A DNA stretch of 44,790 nucleotides from Prolixibacteraceae bacterium (GCA_003537645.1 DPRM01000041.1:1-44790), one strand, 5' to 3'. Positions 34,571-43,765 are shown, counted from the stretch's first letter. Made by a program: numbers and translations. Notes: generated from the letters alone by a model not told the origin.

Positions 34571-35316
34571 TTGGGGATAGGACTCTGTCCCAGCTCTTTC
34601 CTGATCATATCTTCGATCGTCTGAGCCAGAACGGCGCTATCCATTCCTTTCGGATCTATCGGGTCGAATGCAGTTAATTTCAGGTGAACGCCCAATGTCA
34701 TCGGGAAATAACCGTTTTTCATAAGTTCGTGGTTGCCGTCGATGGCAAACGGAACGATGAGAGCCGATGGCGCGGTTTTTATTAGAGATGCGATTCCGGC
34801 AGGCATAAATGGTTTTAGTTTACCATCCTTACTGCGGGTTCCTTCAGGAAAAATGCAGGCGGCATAATTGTTTTCCTCAATGTGTTTGCCGAGCATTAAA
34901 ATATCTTTTACCGATTGCCGCGGATTTTTTCGGTCGATCAGCACAGAACCGCCATGCCGTAAGTTGTACGAAATACTTGGGATACCTTTGCCCAGTTCAA
35001 TTTTCGAGATAAATTTCGGATGGTTTTTCCTGAATCCGACAATCACAGCCGGAATGTCCAATGTACTTTGATGGTTGGCTACGATGATAAGCGGACGGTT
35101 TGCCGGTATTTTTTCAAGTCCTTTGAAAGTGATTCTTGTTCCCAAAATCCGCAAAGTGTATAGCAAACCGAAATTCATTATATCAACAGCCTTTTTGCGT
35201 ACCGGATACCCCCAAATCCATCGGGTTACGACCTGAACGGGATGAAAAGTTAGCAGCAGAAGACCGAAAATCAGCAGATAAACAGGTGTCAGAATATAGG
35301 AAAGTATTTTCTTCAT
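34555..35316 (-). CDS. plsC: 1-acyl-sn-glycerol-3-phosphate acyltransferase
   Basis: A 253-residue inner-membrane PlsC. It has an N-terminal hydrophobic helix (about 8-24), the catalytic motif NHQSTLD (His82, Asp87) and the phosphate-binding motif FPEGTRS (around Glu158). It converts lysophosphatidic acid to phosphatidic acid in phospholipid synthesis. Length is normal; the final residues PNPSPK coincide with a palindromic repeat. It lies 142 bp upstream of the UPF0280 gene on the same strand and has its own probable promoter in the 182-bp gap before it, where I found no clear box. Confidence 0.92.
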   Translation of the reverse strand: MKKILSYILTPVYLLIFGLLLLTFHPVQVVTRWIWGYPVRKKAVDIMNFGLLYTLRILGTRITFKGLEKIPANRPLIIVANHQSTLDIPAVIVGFRKNHPKFISKIELGKGIPSISYNLRHGGSVLIDRKNPRQSVKDILMLGKHIEENNYAACIFPEGTRSKDGKLKPFMPAGIASLIKTAPSALIVPFAIDGNHELMKNGYFPMTLGVHLKLTAFDPIDPKGMDSAVLAQTIEDMIRKELGQSPIPNPSPK

Positions 35317-35498
35317 TTTGATTGATTTTTTGCCGCCCGAAAAATAGCCAAAAAATACAGCATCAGGAAAAAAGAATTTAAAAACCCAAAAGCATTCCTG
35401 ACAAGCGCGAAGTAAGGGTTTTGAGCTAATTCTCGTTTTTCAAAAAATCATCCTGAAGTTTTTGTTTCTTTGACCAATCAATTTCAAAATTAATTGCG

Positions 35499-35756
35499 AT
35501 GACCAATAATGATATCCTGAAAAAATTGCGCGTTGCGCTTAAACTGCGCGATGAAGACATCGTTGATATTCTTACACTTGCTGAATTCAAAGTATCGAAA
35601 AGCGAGGTGAATGCTTTGTTCAGAACCGAAGACCATCCAAATTACAAGGAATGTGGTGACCAGTTACTACGCAATTTCCTGAATGGGCTGATCATTTACA
35701 TGCGGGGCCCGGCTGGTGAAACGCGCAAACCAGTTATAGTGAAGAAAATTCAGTAA
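35499..35756 (+). CDS. DUF1456 protein, single-repeat form
   Basis: An 85-residue protein with one DUF1456 unit (ILKKLRVALKLRDEDIVDIL ... VSKSEVNALFRTEDHPNYKECGDQLLRNFLNGLI). E. coli YehS carries two such units in about 156 residues, so this is a half-length version. The function of the family is unknown. It is transcribed alone, divergently from plsC, and followed by a 669-bp gene-free region. Confidence 0.85.
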   Translation: MTNNDILKKLRVALKLRDEDIVDILTLAEFKVSKSEVNALFRTEDHPNYKECGDQLLRNFLNGLIIYMRGPAGETRKPVIVKKIQ

Positions 35757-35829
35757 AAATAATTAGAGACTATTTGAAATTTTCCGCAGGGAAAAACAGT
35801 TCGGTAGAAATGGTGATTAACAGATTTTG

Positions 35830-35879
35830 TTTTGTCACGTACGCCCCCCTGCCAGGCCAAAGGCGGACTGGGGACAAAA
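35830..35879. repeat. Nested palindromic element after the DUF1456 gene
   Basis: Outer stem TTTTGTC/GACAAAA (35830-35836 and 35873-35879), inner CCAG/CTGG (35852-35855 and 35868-35871) and GCC/GGC around AAA. Same style as the element at 14057-14110. Confidence 0.6.
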
Positions 35880-35912
35880 GACAAGCATTTTTGCAATAAT
35901 CCTACCTACCTT

Positions 35913-35930
35913 CTGTTCCTAAAGGAACAG
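35913..35930. repeat. Short hairpin CTGTTCCT/AGGAACAG
   Basis: Eight-base arms at 35913-35920 and 35923-35930 with a 2-nt loop, similar in form to the GCTCC-TAC-GGAGC hairpin at 29820. It lies in the same gene-free stretch as the element before it. Confidence 0.55.
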
Positions 35931-36046
35931 GCAACAAAATTTAAACAGCTTATTAATGACCCCCAAATGACTTTTATGAAATTGGATATAAATACGGATA
36001 TCCATTAATGTTTCCCCACAAAAATTACATCATTTGTTTAAATTAG

Positions 36047-36072
36047 AAAAGGCTGTCCTCTGACAGCCTTTT
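36047..36072 (+). terminator. Intrinsic-terminator-like hairpin in the gene-free region
   Basis: AAAAGGCTGTC-CTCT-GACAGCCTTTT, an 11-bp stem ending in T4. It is symmetric and could work in either direction. It lies 290 bp after the DUF1456 stop, so it may end that transcript or a short non-coding RNA. Confidence 0.6.
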
Positions 36073-36425
36073 CACCCGTTTGAGACGGGAAACTAACCTA
36101 AACCAACTAAACCTAATAAACCATGAACTACCAAAGTAACCAGCTTTGAGTAGCCATTTTAATAAACATCGAAGTAGTACTTTGGTTCGCCATTTGAATT
36201 AAATTTTAAACGAAATAATTTAATAGGAACTTCCGGTGTTTCGATGGCGGCAAAGGTGTCAAAAAAATAAGTAATAAACAAACACCGCTTTACCGAAAAT
36301 CATTAAATTTCAGATGAATAATTCTACAAAGGTTTTTAACAATTTAACCTTGATAAAATACACGATTAAGATGCACTGATTTTAGCGGGAACCCTTTATC
36401 TTGTCCGAATTTAAAATCAGATATT
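36073..36425 (+). other. Structured leader-like sequence without a gene
   Basis: After the terminator-like hairpin come CCCGT-TTGAG-ACGGG (36075-36089), the 12-mer CTAACCTAAACC (36093-36104, also at 14253-14264 before the epimerase gene), an eight-codon frame MNYQSNQL (36123-36149), and the inverted repeat ACCAAAGTA/TACTTTGGT (36130-36138 and 36178-36186). The remainder up to the hydrolase gene at 36426 is AT-rich; TATCTTG at 36397 could be its -7 box. The stretch looks like a leader or attenuator whose downstream gene is missing, or a non-coding RNA. Confidence 0.4.
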
Positions 36426-37931
36426 ATGTACCGGTTAATTTTCGCTTTTTCATTTTTAATGTGCCTTGGCGCAGTGGCACAAGTTGCTCCCAAGCGTGAG
36501 TTTCGGGCTGTTTGGGTGGCTACAGTCAACAACATCGACTGGCCTTCGAAGCCCGGATTATCGACTGATCAGCAGAAAAAGGAAGTGATTGATCTCCTGG
36601 AAATGCACCGCAAAAACGGGATGAATGCCATCATAATGCAAATCAGGCCGGCTTCGGATGCATTCTATCCGTCAGAACTTGAGCCCTGGTCGCGCTATCT
36701 GACAGGGACTCCCGGCAAAGCGCCCAGCCCGTTTTACGATCCGCTGCAATTCTGGATTCAGGAATGCCATAACCGGAATATGGAATTTCATGCCTGGCTG
36801 AATCCTTTCCGTGTTTCGCAAAATGCCGCCGATCCTTTGGCTGCCAATCATATTGCATTTAAAAATCCTGAATGGATTGTGAATTATGGAGGCAAATTAT
36901 ACTTCGATCCGGGAATTCCGCAAACGCGCGATTTTGTTGTAAAAGTGGTTACTGATATAGTTTCGAGGTACGATGTGGATGCCATTCATTTCGACGATTA
37001 TTTTTATCCGTACCCACTTAAGGAAAGTTTTCCGGATGAAAATTCGTTTTCGCAATATAACCGAGGGTTTTTGTCTGCACAAAAGGCCGACTGGCGACGC
37101 GACAATGTGGATTTGACAATCAGGATGCTTTCGGAAAGTATAAAAAAAACAAAGCCCTGGGTAAAATTTGGTATCAGCCCGTTTGGTGTTTGGCGCAACA
37201 AAACCGACGATCCGCAGGGTTCTGAAACCACGGCAGGAACCACCAACTACGACCATTTATATGCAGATATTCTGAAATGGCAAAAAATCGGGTGGATCGA
37301 TTATTCGTTGCCACAGCTTTACTGGCAGATAGGTCATCCATCGGTCGATTACCTGACTTTGGCAAAATGGTGGGCCGATCATTCGTACAACCGGGCAATG
37401 TACATTGGTCACGCAGTTTACAAGTTGGAGGCCAACGCGTCTGTTCCTGAATGGAAAGATCCCAATCAGCTCATAAAACAAATAGAAATTACACGGCAGA
37501 TTCCGCAAATTGGAGGAAGTGCATTTTATAGCAGCGTTCATTTCAAACGCGATTTATTTGGATTTACCCAAACCATTCAGGATAAAATTTATAAGCATCA
37601 GGCACTGATTCCCCCAATGCCCTGGATTGACAATAAAGCGCCCCAAAGTCCGGAAAGATTCAGGAAAAAGGGACATAAGTTGAAATGGAAAACTGATAAA
37701 ACCGAAAAAGAACTGGACAAACCAGTTAAATATATCGTTTATTTAAATGCTGCAGGTGAAAAGTTTGACGCACAAAATCCTAAAAATATTTTTACAATTA
37801 CGTCGGATAAAAGCATCGTTTTTAAACCAAATTCCCGTAAATTACGGAGAAAATACGAAATCCGGATTTCGGCTCTTGATCGCCTTCACAACGAAAGCGA
37901 AATAAGCAAGGTGAAAGTGATTAAACTTTAA
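36426..37931 (+). CDS. Exported glycoside hydrolase-like protein (GHL10/DUF187)
   Basis: A 501-residue protein with a cleavable signal peptide (MYRLIFAFSFLMCLGAVAQ) and the GHL10 barrel signature: FRAVWVATVNNIDWP, then GMNAIIMQIRPASDAFYPS, EFHAWLNPFRVS, DAIHFDDYFYP and WVKFGISPFGVW. These resemble family 10-like glycosyl hydrolases, a group whose substrates are mostly not established. The C-terminal 90 residues resemble a fibronectin type III domain. The glycosyltransferase gene follows after 13 bp, so the two are probably coexpressed and may act on the same glycan. Confidence 0.9.
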   Translation: MYRLIFAFSFLMCLGAVAQVAPKREFRAVWVATVNNIDWPSKPGLSTDQQKKEVIDLLEMHRKNGMNAIIMQIRPASDAFYPSELEPWSRYLTGTPGKAPSPFYDPLQFWIQECHNRNMEFHAWLNPFRVSQNAADPLAANHIAFKNPEWIVNYGGKLYFDPGIPQTRDFVVKVVTDIVSRYDVDAIHFDDYFYPYPLKESFPDENSFSQYNRGFLSAQKADWRRDNVDLTIRMLSESIKKTKPWVKFGISPFGVWRNKTDDPQGSETTAGTTNYDHLYADILKWQKIGWIDYSLPQLYWQIGHPSVDYLTLAKWWADHSYNRAMYIGHAVYKLEANASVPEWKDPNQLIKQIEITRQIPQIGGSAFYSSVHFKRDLFGFTQTIQDKIYKHQALIPPMPWIDNKAPQSPERFRKKGHKLKWKTDKTEKELDKPVKYIVYLNAAGEKFDAQNPKNIFTITSDKSIVFKPNSRKLRRKYEIRISALDRLHNESEISKVKVIKL

Positions 37932-37944
37932 AGAAGAAAAAGTC

Positions 37945-39429
37945 ATGAAACCAACAGTCGATTGTTTCTTTGCATATACCGATCAGGCAGCCGGCCAGAA
38001 GCTGGTCGATCAATTCAGGGCATCTCTGTTGGTCAATCAGGTATTTGTTCTGGCAAAAAATCAGGTTCATCTTAATAATTGCGAATTCATTCAGGTGGAA
38101 GAGATTGATTCCTGTTCAACCATAAGGCAAATAGCTAAGTTGCTTCAGGCAGATTTTGCACTTTTGATACTTGACGATTCGGCGGTTGAAATAGGGCAGG
38201 GAGCAATCGAGCGCCTTGTACAGGTGGCTGGCTATACCGATGCTCCCATGGTGTATGCTGATTATATTGAACTTAATGGAGATCAAATTACTCCGCATCC
38301 GGTGAACGACTATCAGATGGGTAGCATGCGCGATGATTTTAATTTTGGGCCGGTTCGTTTTTACCGGGCCGAAGTGCTGAAAGCCTTCAGGTACGAAAAT
38401 TATGAGATGCTAAAATATGCGGGTCGGTATGCCCTTCGTTTGCGTGCCAGCCGAATGGGCAGTTTAGTGCATATTCCTGAATTTTTGTTTACAAATCATG
38501 AGACCGATACCCGCAGTTCGGGCGAGAAGCAGTTTGACTACGTGAAAACCGCAGCACGCGAACTTCAGCTCGAAATGGAACAGGTTTGTACCGCTCACCT
38601 GCGCGATATTGGCGCTTTACTGATAGCTCCTTTTCCCGAACCAAATCTTACAGAACATTTCGAAACTGAAGCATCCATAATTATTCCTGTTCGTAATCGG
38701 GTTAAAACCATTCGCGAGGCAATAGTTTCGGCACTTATTCAGAAAACTACCTTCCGGTTTAACGTGATAATTGTCGATAATTATTCGACCGACGGGACTA
38801 CCGAAATCATACAATCGTATGCCGAGATGGGGAAATTAATCCATATTATTCCTGAACGGAAAGATCTGGGAATCGGGGGGTGCTGGAATGAAGCAATTTT
38901 TCATCCCCAGTGTGGAAAATTTGCTGTTCAGCTTGATAGTGACGATTTGTATGTGAATGAAAATACACTTCAGACAATTGTCGATAAGTTTTACGAAGAC
39001 AATTGTGCGATGGTGATAGGCAGCTACCGGATGACAGATTTTAATCTGAAAGAACTTCCTGCCGGAGTAATTGACCATCGGGAATGGACAGATGATAATG
39101 GGCCAAATAACGCCTTGCGAATCAATGGGCTTGGCGCTCCGCGGGCATTCTATACACCTGTGTTGCGCGAAATCCGTGTTCCGAATGTTAGTTATGGCGA
39201 AGATTACGCACTGGGTTTGGCCATTTCAGGAAAATATAAAATAGGGCGTGTTTACCAACCTGTGTATTTATGCCGACGTTGGGACGACAATACTGATGCA
39301 TCGCTCGATATTGCAAAGCAAAATGCCAACGACCTTTATAAAGACCGCATTCGTACCTTCGAAATTCTGGCTCGAATACAGCGGAATAAACAGATTGATC
39401 CGGGAAAAGACTGGTCGGATGAGAACTGA
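37945..39429 (+). CDS. Tandem GT-A glycosyltransferase (family 2-like)
   Basis: A 494-residue protein with two GT-A-like halves. The C-terminal half (about 245-480) is a typical family 2 transferase: ASIIIPVRNR, VIIVDNYSTDGT, the metal-binding QLDSDD and a late YGEDYALG acidic motif. The N-terminal half (about 60-200) has ADFALLILDDS, then MVYADYIELNGDQITPHPV and MRDDFNFGPVRFYRAEV, the pattern of the second part of such enzymes with an Asp-Asp in place of DxD. No signal or membrane helix is seen. The stop abuts the convergent DUF4056 gene with no spacer. Confidence 0.85.
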   Translation: MKPTVDCFFAYTDQAAGQKLVDQFRASLLVNQVFVLAKNQVHLNNCEFIQVEEIDSCSTIRQIAKLLQADFALLILDDSAVEIGQGAIERLVQVAGYTDAPMVYADYIELNGDQITPHPVNDYQMGSMRDDFNFGPVRFYRAEVLKAFRYENYEMLKYAGRYALRLRASRMGSLVHIPEFLFTNHETDTRSSGEKQFDYVKTAARELQLEMEQVCTAHLRDIGALLIAPFPEPNLTEHFETEASIIIPVRNRVKTIREAIVSALIQKTTFRFNVIIVDNYSTDGTTEIIQSYAEMGKLIHIIPERKDLGIGGCWNEAIFHPQCGKFAVQLDSDDLYVNENTLQTIVDKFYEDNCAMVIGSYRMTDFNLKELPAGVIDHREWTDDNGPNNALRINGLGAPRAFYTPVLREIRVPNVSYGEDYALGLAISGKYKIGRVYQPVYLCRRWDDNTDASLDIAKQNANDLYKDRIRTFEILARIQRNKQIDPGKDWSDEN

Positions 39430-40476
39430 TTAATGTAATTTACGGTCTTTATTTTCGAGTTCATCGGCTATCTGAACCAACAACCGGTCGAAATCGTTTT
39501 GAGTAATATTTCTATCCTTCCGTTCAGGAAACATTTTACGAAAAGGAAATTTATAATTGACCCTGAAATCGAGTTCATAGAATTTGGTGAGCATTTGCCC
39601 GTTAGAAGTATATTCAGGGACTTTCAGTTCCGATTTTTCCTGATCTGGATTCATCCAGCCCGGAACCAGCCATGGCTGTAAACAGTCGTAAACCTGGAGT
39701 TGGCGCTGAAGTAATACTTTCCCCGAGGGTAGTTTTTTATCGCGCGTCCACCAAATGTCTCTAACCGCTTCCATAGCCATATAGGTTTCCAGCTCGTTCG
39801 AAACAGCATCGAGGCTTTTTAATGTTTCCGAAATAATGTTTGTTACAGCCATTTCGTATGGTAACTCACTTTGCAAAGCCTGAATCCCGATTTTTACGCC
39901 CAGTAAGTTGGAGTATGCGTCTTCGACCGAAAAGCTTGAATATCTTTCAGGAACAAACGGAATGGTTGATGCACCAAACCAGGTGGCTATTTCGTGCCAA
40001 ACCGATAAATCGTACGCAATTTTTCCGGCAAGCAGAATCAGATCGGGATTGCTCATGTTTGAAGGAATGGTGACTTGCAGGTTTTTCTCTCCACCTTCGC
40101 GGCCTAAAACCATCGACAATTTTTCGGCCTGCCGGTTCTTAATTATTTGTGTATAAAGATAGGCAGTCCAGTCGGCCTGATCGCGCAAATGGCCCATATC
40201 TATAAATCCGCCGCGACGTGTATAAATGATTCCGTTTTTTTCGTTTTCACTGCCCAGATACTGGTGGATTCCTATTTTGTCGATGCTGGTTATGTCAGTA
40301 AGTTTAACACCGGGAATGGCGATAAGCTGCATTTCTGAGCCAAACGAACAACAGGTGCGAATAATGCGGTGTGGTTTGTTGCTGTTCATATTGCCAGTAA
40401 ATTCAGGAGCTTTTGCCTGAAGGCTCAATGAACCGATGCAGAGAATATAGATCAGGAATATTTTAAAAGTTCGCAT
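39430..40476 (-). CDS. DUF4056 exported protein
   Basis: I start this gene at the ATG at 40476, giving 348 residues with a signal peptide (MRTFKIFLIYILCIGSLSLQA). The open frame continues back to 40701, but those 75 codons run into the end of the upstream kinase gene and do not look like protein. The mature part fits the DUF4056 family (RTCCSFGSEMQL, YTRRGGFIDMGHLRDQADWTAYL, SVWHEIATWFGAS). The function is unknown. It follows the kinase by 52 bp on the same strand, so it may be controlled or cotranscribed with it. Confidence 0.85.
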   Translation of the reverse strand: MRTFKIFLIYILCIGSLSLQAKAPEFTGNMNSNKPHRIIRTCCSFGSEMQLIAIPGVKLTDITSIDKIGIHQYLGSENEKNGIIYTRRGGFIDMGHLRDQADWTAYLYTQIIKNRQAEKLSMVLGREGGEKNLQVTIPSNMSNPDLILLAGKIAYDLSVWHEIATWFGASTIPFVPERYSSFSVEDAYSNLLGVKIGIQALQSELPYEMAVTNIISETLKSLDAVSNELETYMAMEAVRDIWWTRDKKLPSGKVLLQRQLQVYDCLQPWLVPGWMNPDQEKSELKVPEYTSNGQMLTKFYELDFRVNYKFPFRKMFPERKDRNITQNDFDRLLVQIADELENKDRKLH

Positions 40477-40528
40477 ATTTACTATTGAAAATTTCTGCAA
40501 ATATACCCGATTTATCAGATTGTGGTTA

Positions 40529-43500
40529 TTACTGTTCGAAAGCGGGAAGCGTGAAACTAAATGTACTCCCTTTCCCAGCCTGACTTTCAACAGAGATTGT
40601 TCCCTGGTTTTTTTCAACAAAGTCTTTACACAGCAGCAGTCCAAGTCCCGAACCAAGTTCGCCATTGGTTCCGTGTGTGGTCTTGGTTTTTTCGAAAACA
40701 AACAACGATTCTACCTGTTTTTTTGTCATACCTGTTCCTGAATCGGCTACCGATATTTTAATTAAGTTGTTTTGAAGAATGGCTTTGATGTGAACAGTTC
40801 CACCTTCGTGAGTGAACTTTATGGCATTGTTTATCAGGTTTCGAATGATTGTTTCGAGTAAATTAATATCAGCAAAGGCAACAAGTGTTTCAGGGATCTG
40901 GTAGTCGAGCGAAATTCCTTTTGACTCGGCAATGTTGCGGTACAGATCGAACTTTCCGTGTAATAGTTCCTTAAGTTTTATCTTTAATGGATTATATTGA
41001 ATATTGTTACTTTGAACTCTGGCCCAGTTCAGGAGATTCTCCAGCAGATCGAATATCTGTTTCGACGAAGAATTTACGTGGGTGATCATTTCAATTCGCT
41101 CGGCATCGCTAAAATCCATGTAATTTTTCAGGAGAATATCCTGAAATCCGAGAATGGCGGTAAAAGGACTTCGCAAATCGTGGGAGATGATTGAGAAAAG
41201 CTTGACTTTGGTTGCATTTAGTTCTTGCAACTGCTTGTTTTTTTGTTGAATTTCGTAGGTGCGTTCGGTAACTATTTCTTCGAGTTTTTCACGCTGTTTT
41301 ACCAATCGTTTCGTTCTCAGTTTTATAAACAAAATGGGTGAGATTATTAAAACTATTGCGATTAGAATCCTGAACCACCAGGTCATCCACCATGCCGGTT
41401 CAATTATGATCTGAATAAAAGTGTCTTTTTTATTCCATTCGCCGCTATCGTTTCTGGCTTTTACCCTGAATGTATATTTGCCGGGATTCAGGTTATTATA
41501 GTGCGCTTCTTTTTTTGTTTCGGTATAAATCCACTCTTTATCAAATCCCTCCAGCATATAAGTGTAATTTACTTTCTCTGGCCTTACGAGTTTTATTGCC
41601 TGAAAAAATATTTCAATTGAATTTGATTTGTGGTCAAGCACAATTTTTTCGGCACTTCCGATGTGTTTACTTATTATATTACTGTTGGTTTTATAATTGA
41701 TGTTTTTGTTGAAGAGCCGGAAGTTGGTGAAAACTACGGTTGGAGGATTGGTTCTGCGAATCAGGCTGTCGGGATTAAACAAATCAACTCCTTCCGATCC
41801 GCCAAAAAACAATTCCTTATTATCGTCGGTATATCTCGAAAGAGGAAAATATGCTTTCGACAAAAGTCCGTCGCTCTGATCAAAATTAGTGACTTCGGTT
41901 GTAGTTGGGTTGAATTTCGAAATTCCGGCATTGGTGCTAATCCATAAATTGTTTTTAGAATCGTTTAATATCGAACCAATACTATTATTCTTCAGAATAG
42001 AAGTGTACCTAATAAAAGTTTCGGTTTCGGGATTGTATTTGTTGAGCCCCGTTAGAGTGCCAATCCAGATATTTTTTTGCTGATCTTCGTAAACCGAGTG
42101 AATAGTATTACTACTTATTGTGGTGGAATCATTCTTCAGGTTGAAAAAGCTTTTGAAAATCTGTTCGTTTTCTTTCAGTAAATTAAGTCCATAGGCTGTT
42201 GCTACCCATAAGTTTCCTCTTGAATCGTTAAGAACCTGAAAAGTATAATCGTTGCTAAGCTTAGTGTTGTGGTTATTGTAATGTTTGAAAGTCCGGGTTT
42301 TTGTGTCGAAACGATCGACTCCTTTCCCGTGTACCGCAATCCAGAGCTTACCTTCAGCATCTTCGGCAATAGAGCGGACGTCGTTTCCGGCAATGGAAAG
42401 AGTGTCGCCTGGGTTATTCCGGTACGATTCGAAATTTTTTGCTGCATAATTGAATTTTTGGAGGCCACCCATATTAGAGCCAACCCACATTTGCTTTTTT
42501 GAATCTCTGAAAATTGCAAATATGGTTCCATTGCCCAGGCTGTTCGGATCGTTTTGCTTGTTCTGGTATCGGTCTATTCGCTGTTCCTGCCATTTAAATA
42601 CATCAATCCCGTTATAAAAATTACCGAGCCAGAGATTTCCATATACATCGTTCGAAATAGCGGTGATATGCTTTTCGGAGGTGCTCCAATACCATTCGGG
42701 ATTTGTACTGAAATGCTTGAATTTGTTTTCTTTTTCGGAGGTTCTGATTCCTCCCAACGAATGGATAGTCCAGTAATTTTCCTGATTATCCTCGAAAAAA
42801 CCGGTTATATTTCTTCCCAGCGATTTTGGATTATTTTCCTGATAGTAATAATCGTAGAAGGAGTCTGAACTGTGATCGTATAGTTTTAAACTTCCCAGGG
42901 TGCAAACCCATACATTTTTCTTTCGGTCGATAAATATGCTAAACGAATAATTTTCAAAATAATTTGGCGAGAAGTAATTTTTGAAAGTCATATCCTTCAG
43001 GTTCAGGCAGTCAATTCCTCCTCCATTGGTTGCAATCCAAAGTTTGTTTCTGTTAATGGCAACATCGGCAACCTCGTTACTTGATATTGAATTTTTAATA
43101 TTTGCGACGTTTCGGTATTTATTTAACTCTTTGTTTTGCTGGTTGTAATAAAAAAGTCCGCCATCATCGGAGGCTGCAATCCAAATATTGTTTAATTCAT
43201 CGAAGGCGATGGCGTTAATTTTGCCTCGTTCCAAATCCAACACTTTTATAAATAGGTTTTGCGATTTATCTAATTTGTAAATCGATTTTCCAAATGCAAT
43301 ATTAATTTGTCCGGCCTTGTCTTCATTAATAACATAGATGTCAGTTCCCGGCAGGCCTTTCAGATCATTGCTCGTAACAACCGGATAGAAGTAGTCATAT
43401 TCGCGGTTGTACAGGCAAAGTCCATCTGAAGTACAAGCCCAAATATTATTTTTGCTGTCGGCCAGCAGTTTGTTTGTGTTGCTTGCCGGAAGTGAGTTTG

Positions 43501-43765
43501 GATCGTTATCTATGTTTGAGTATTTATAAACTGTTGCTCCGTCGAATCTGAAGACGCCATCACTTGTCCCAAACCAGAGAAATCCGACTGAATCCTGTGT
43601 AATTGATGTAACTCTGCCGTTGGTAAGATTTTCAAAAGCGTCTAAAGTTCGGAATTCGAGCTCTGGTTGCTGGCTAAATGCAAAGCATACCTGAAATGAA
43701 AAATATATCAGAAATATCGCCCTGACCCAGTAAATTCCATTCCTTTCCGACCTGTAGTTCAGCAT
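40529..43765 (-). CDS. Sensor histidine kinase with Reg_prop propeller and Y_Y_Y domain
   Basis: A 1078-residue membrane kinase. After a signal/anchor (about 14-32) come roughly a dozen Reg_prop propeller repeats (pattern ITQDSVGFLWFGTSDGVFRFDG, to about 690), a Y_Y_Y domain (about 710-785) and a transmembrane helix (about 794-815). A coiled linker, HisKA with His862 (SHDLRSPFTAILGF) and HATPase_c with GSGLGLLLC follow. It resembles the hybrid two-component systems that sense polysaccharide in Bacteroidota but ends after the ATPase: no receiver and no AraC-type domain. Its partner regulator is not nearby. No SusCD or polysaccharide genes lie adjacent. Confidence 0.92.
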   Translation of the reverse strand: MLNYRSERNGIYWVRAIFLIYFSFQVCFAFSQQPELEFRTLDAFENLTNGRVTSITQDSVGFLWFGTSDGVFRFDGATVYKYSNIDNDPNSLPASNTNKLLADSKNNIWACTSDGLCLYNREYDYFYPVVTSNDLKGLPGTDIYVINEDKAGQINIAFGKSIYKLDKSQNLFIKVLDLERGKINAIAFDELNNIWIAASDDGGLFYYNQQNKELNKYRNVANIKNSISSNEVADVAINRNKLWIATNGGGIDCLNLKDMTFKNYFSPNYFENYSFSIFIDRKKNVWVCTLGSLKLYDHSSDSFYDYYYQENNPKSLGRNITGFFEDNQENYWTIHSLGGIRTSEKENKFKHFSTNPEWYWSTSEKHITAISNDVYGNLWLGNFYNGIDVFKWQEQRIDRYQNKQNDPNSLGNGTIFAIFRDSKKQMWVGSNMGGLQKFNYAAKNFESYRNNPGDTLSIAGNDVRSIAEDAEGKLWIAVHGKGVDRFDTKTRTFKHYNNHNTKLSNDYTFQVLNDSRGNLWVATAYGLNLLKENEQIFKSFFNLKNDSTTISSNTIHSVYEDQQKNIWIGTLTGLNKYNPETETFIRYTSILKNNSIGSILNDSKNNLWISTNAGISKFNPTTTEVTNFDQSDGLLSKAYFPLSRYTDDNKELFFGGSEGVDLFNPDSLIRRTNPPTVVFTNFRLFNKNINYKTNSNIISKHIGSAEKIVLDHKSNSIEIFFQAIKLVRPEKVNYTYMLEGFDKEWIYTETKKEAHYNNLNPGKYTFRVKARNDSGEWNKKDTFIQIIIEPAWWMTWWFRILIAIVLIISPILFIKLRTKRLVKQREKLEEIVTERTYEIQQKNKQLQELNATKVKLFSIISHDLRSPFTAILGFQDILLKNYMDFSDAERIEMITHVNSSSKQIFDLLENLLNWARVQSNNIQYNPLKIKLKELLHGKFDLYRNIAESKGISLDYQIPETLVAFADINLLETIIRNLINNAIKFTHEGGTVHIKAILQNNLIKISVADSGTGMTKKQVESLFVFEKTKTTHGTNGELGSGLGLLLCKDFVEKNQGTISVESQAGKGSTFSFTLPAFEQ

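Noticed and set aside
40477..40701. 75-codon N-terminal extension of the DUF4056 gene
   Set aside because: It overlaps the end of the kinase gene, has no protein-like pattern and would bury the clear signal peptide that begins at 40476.
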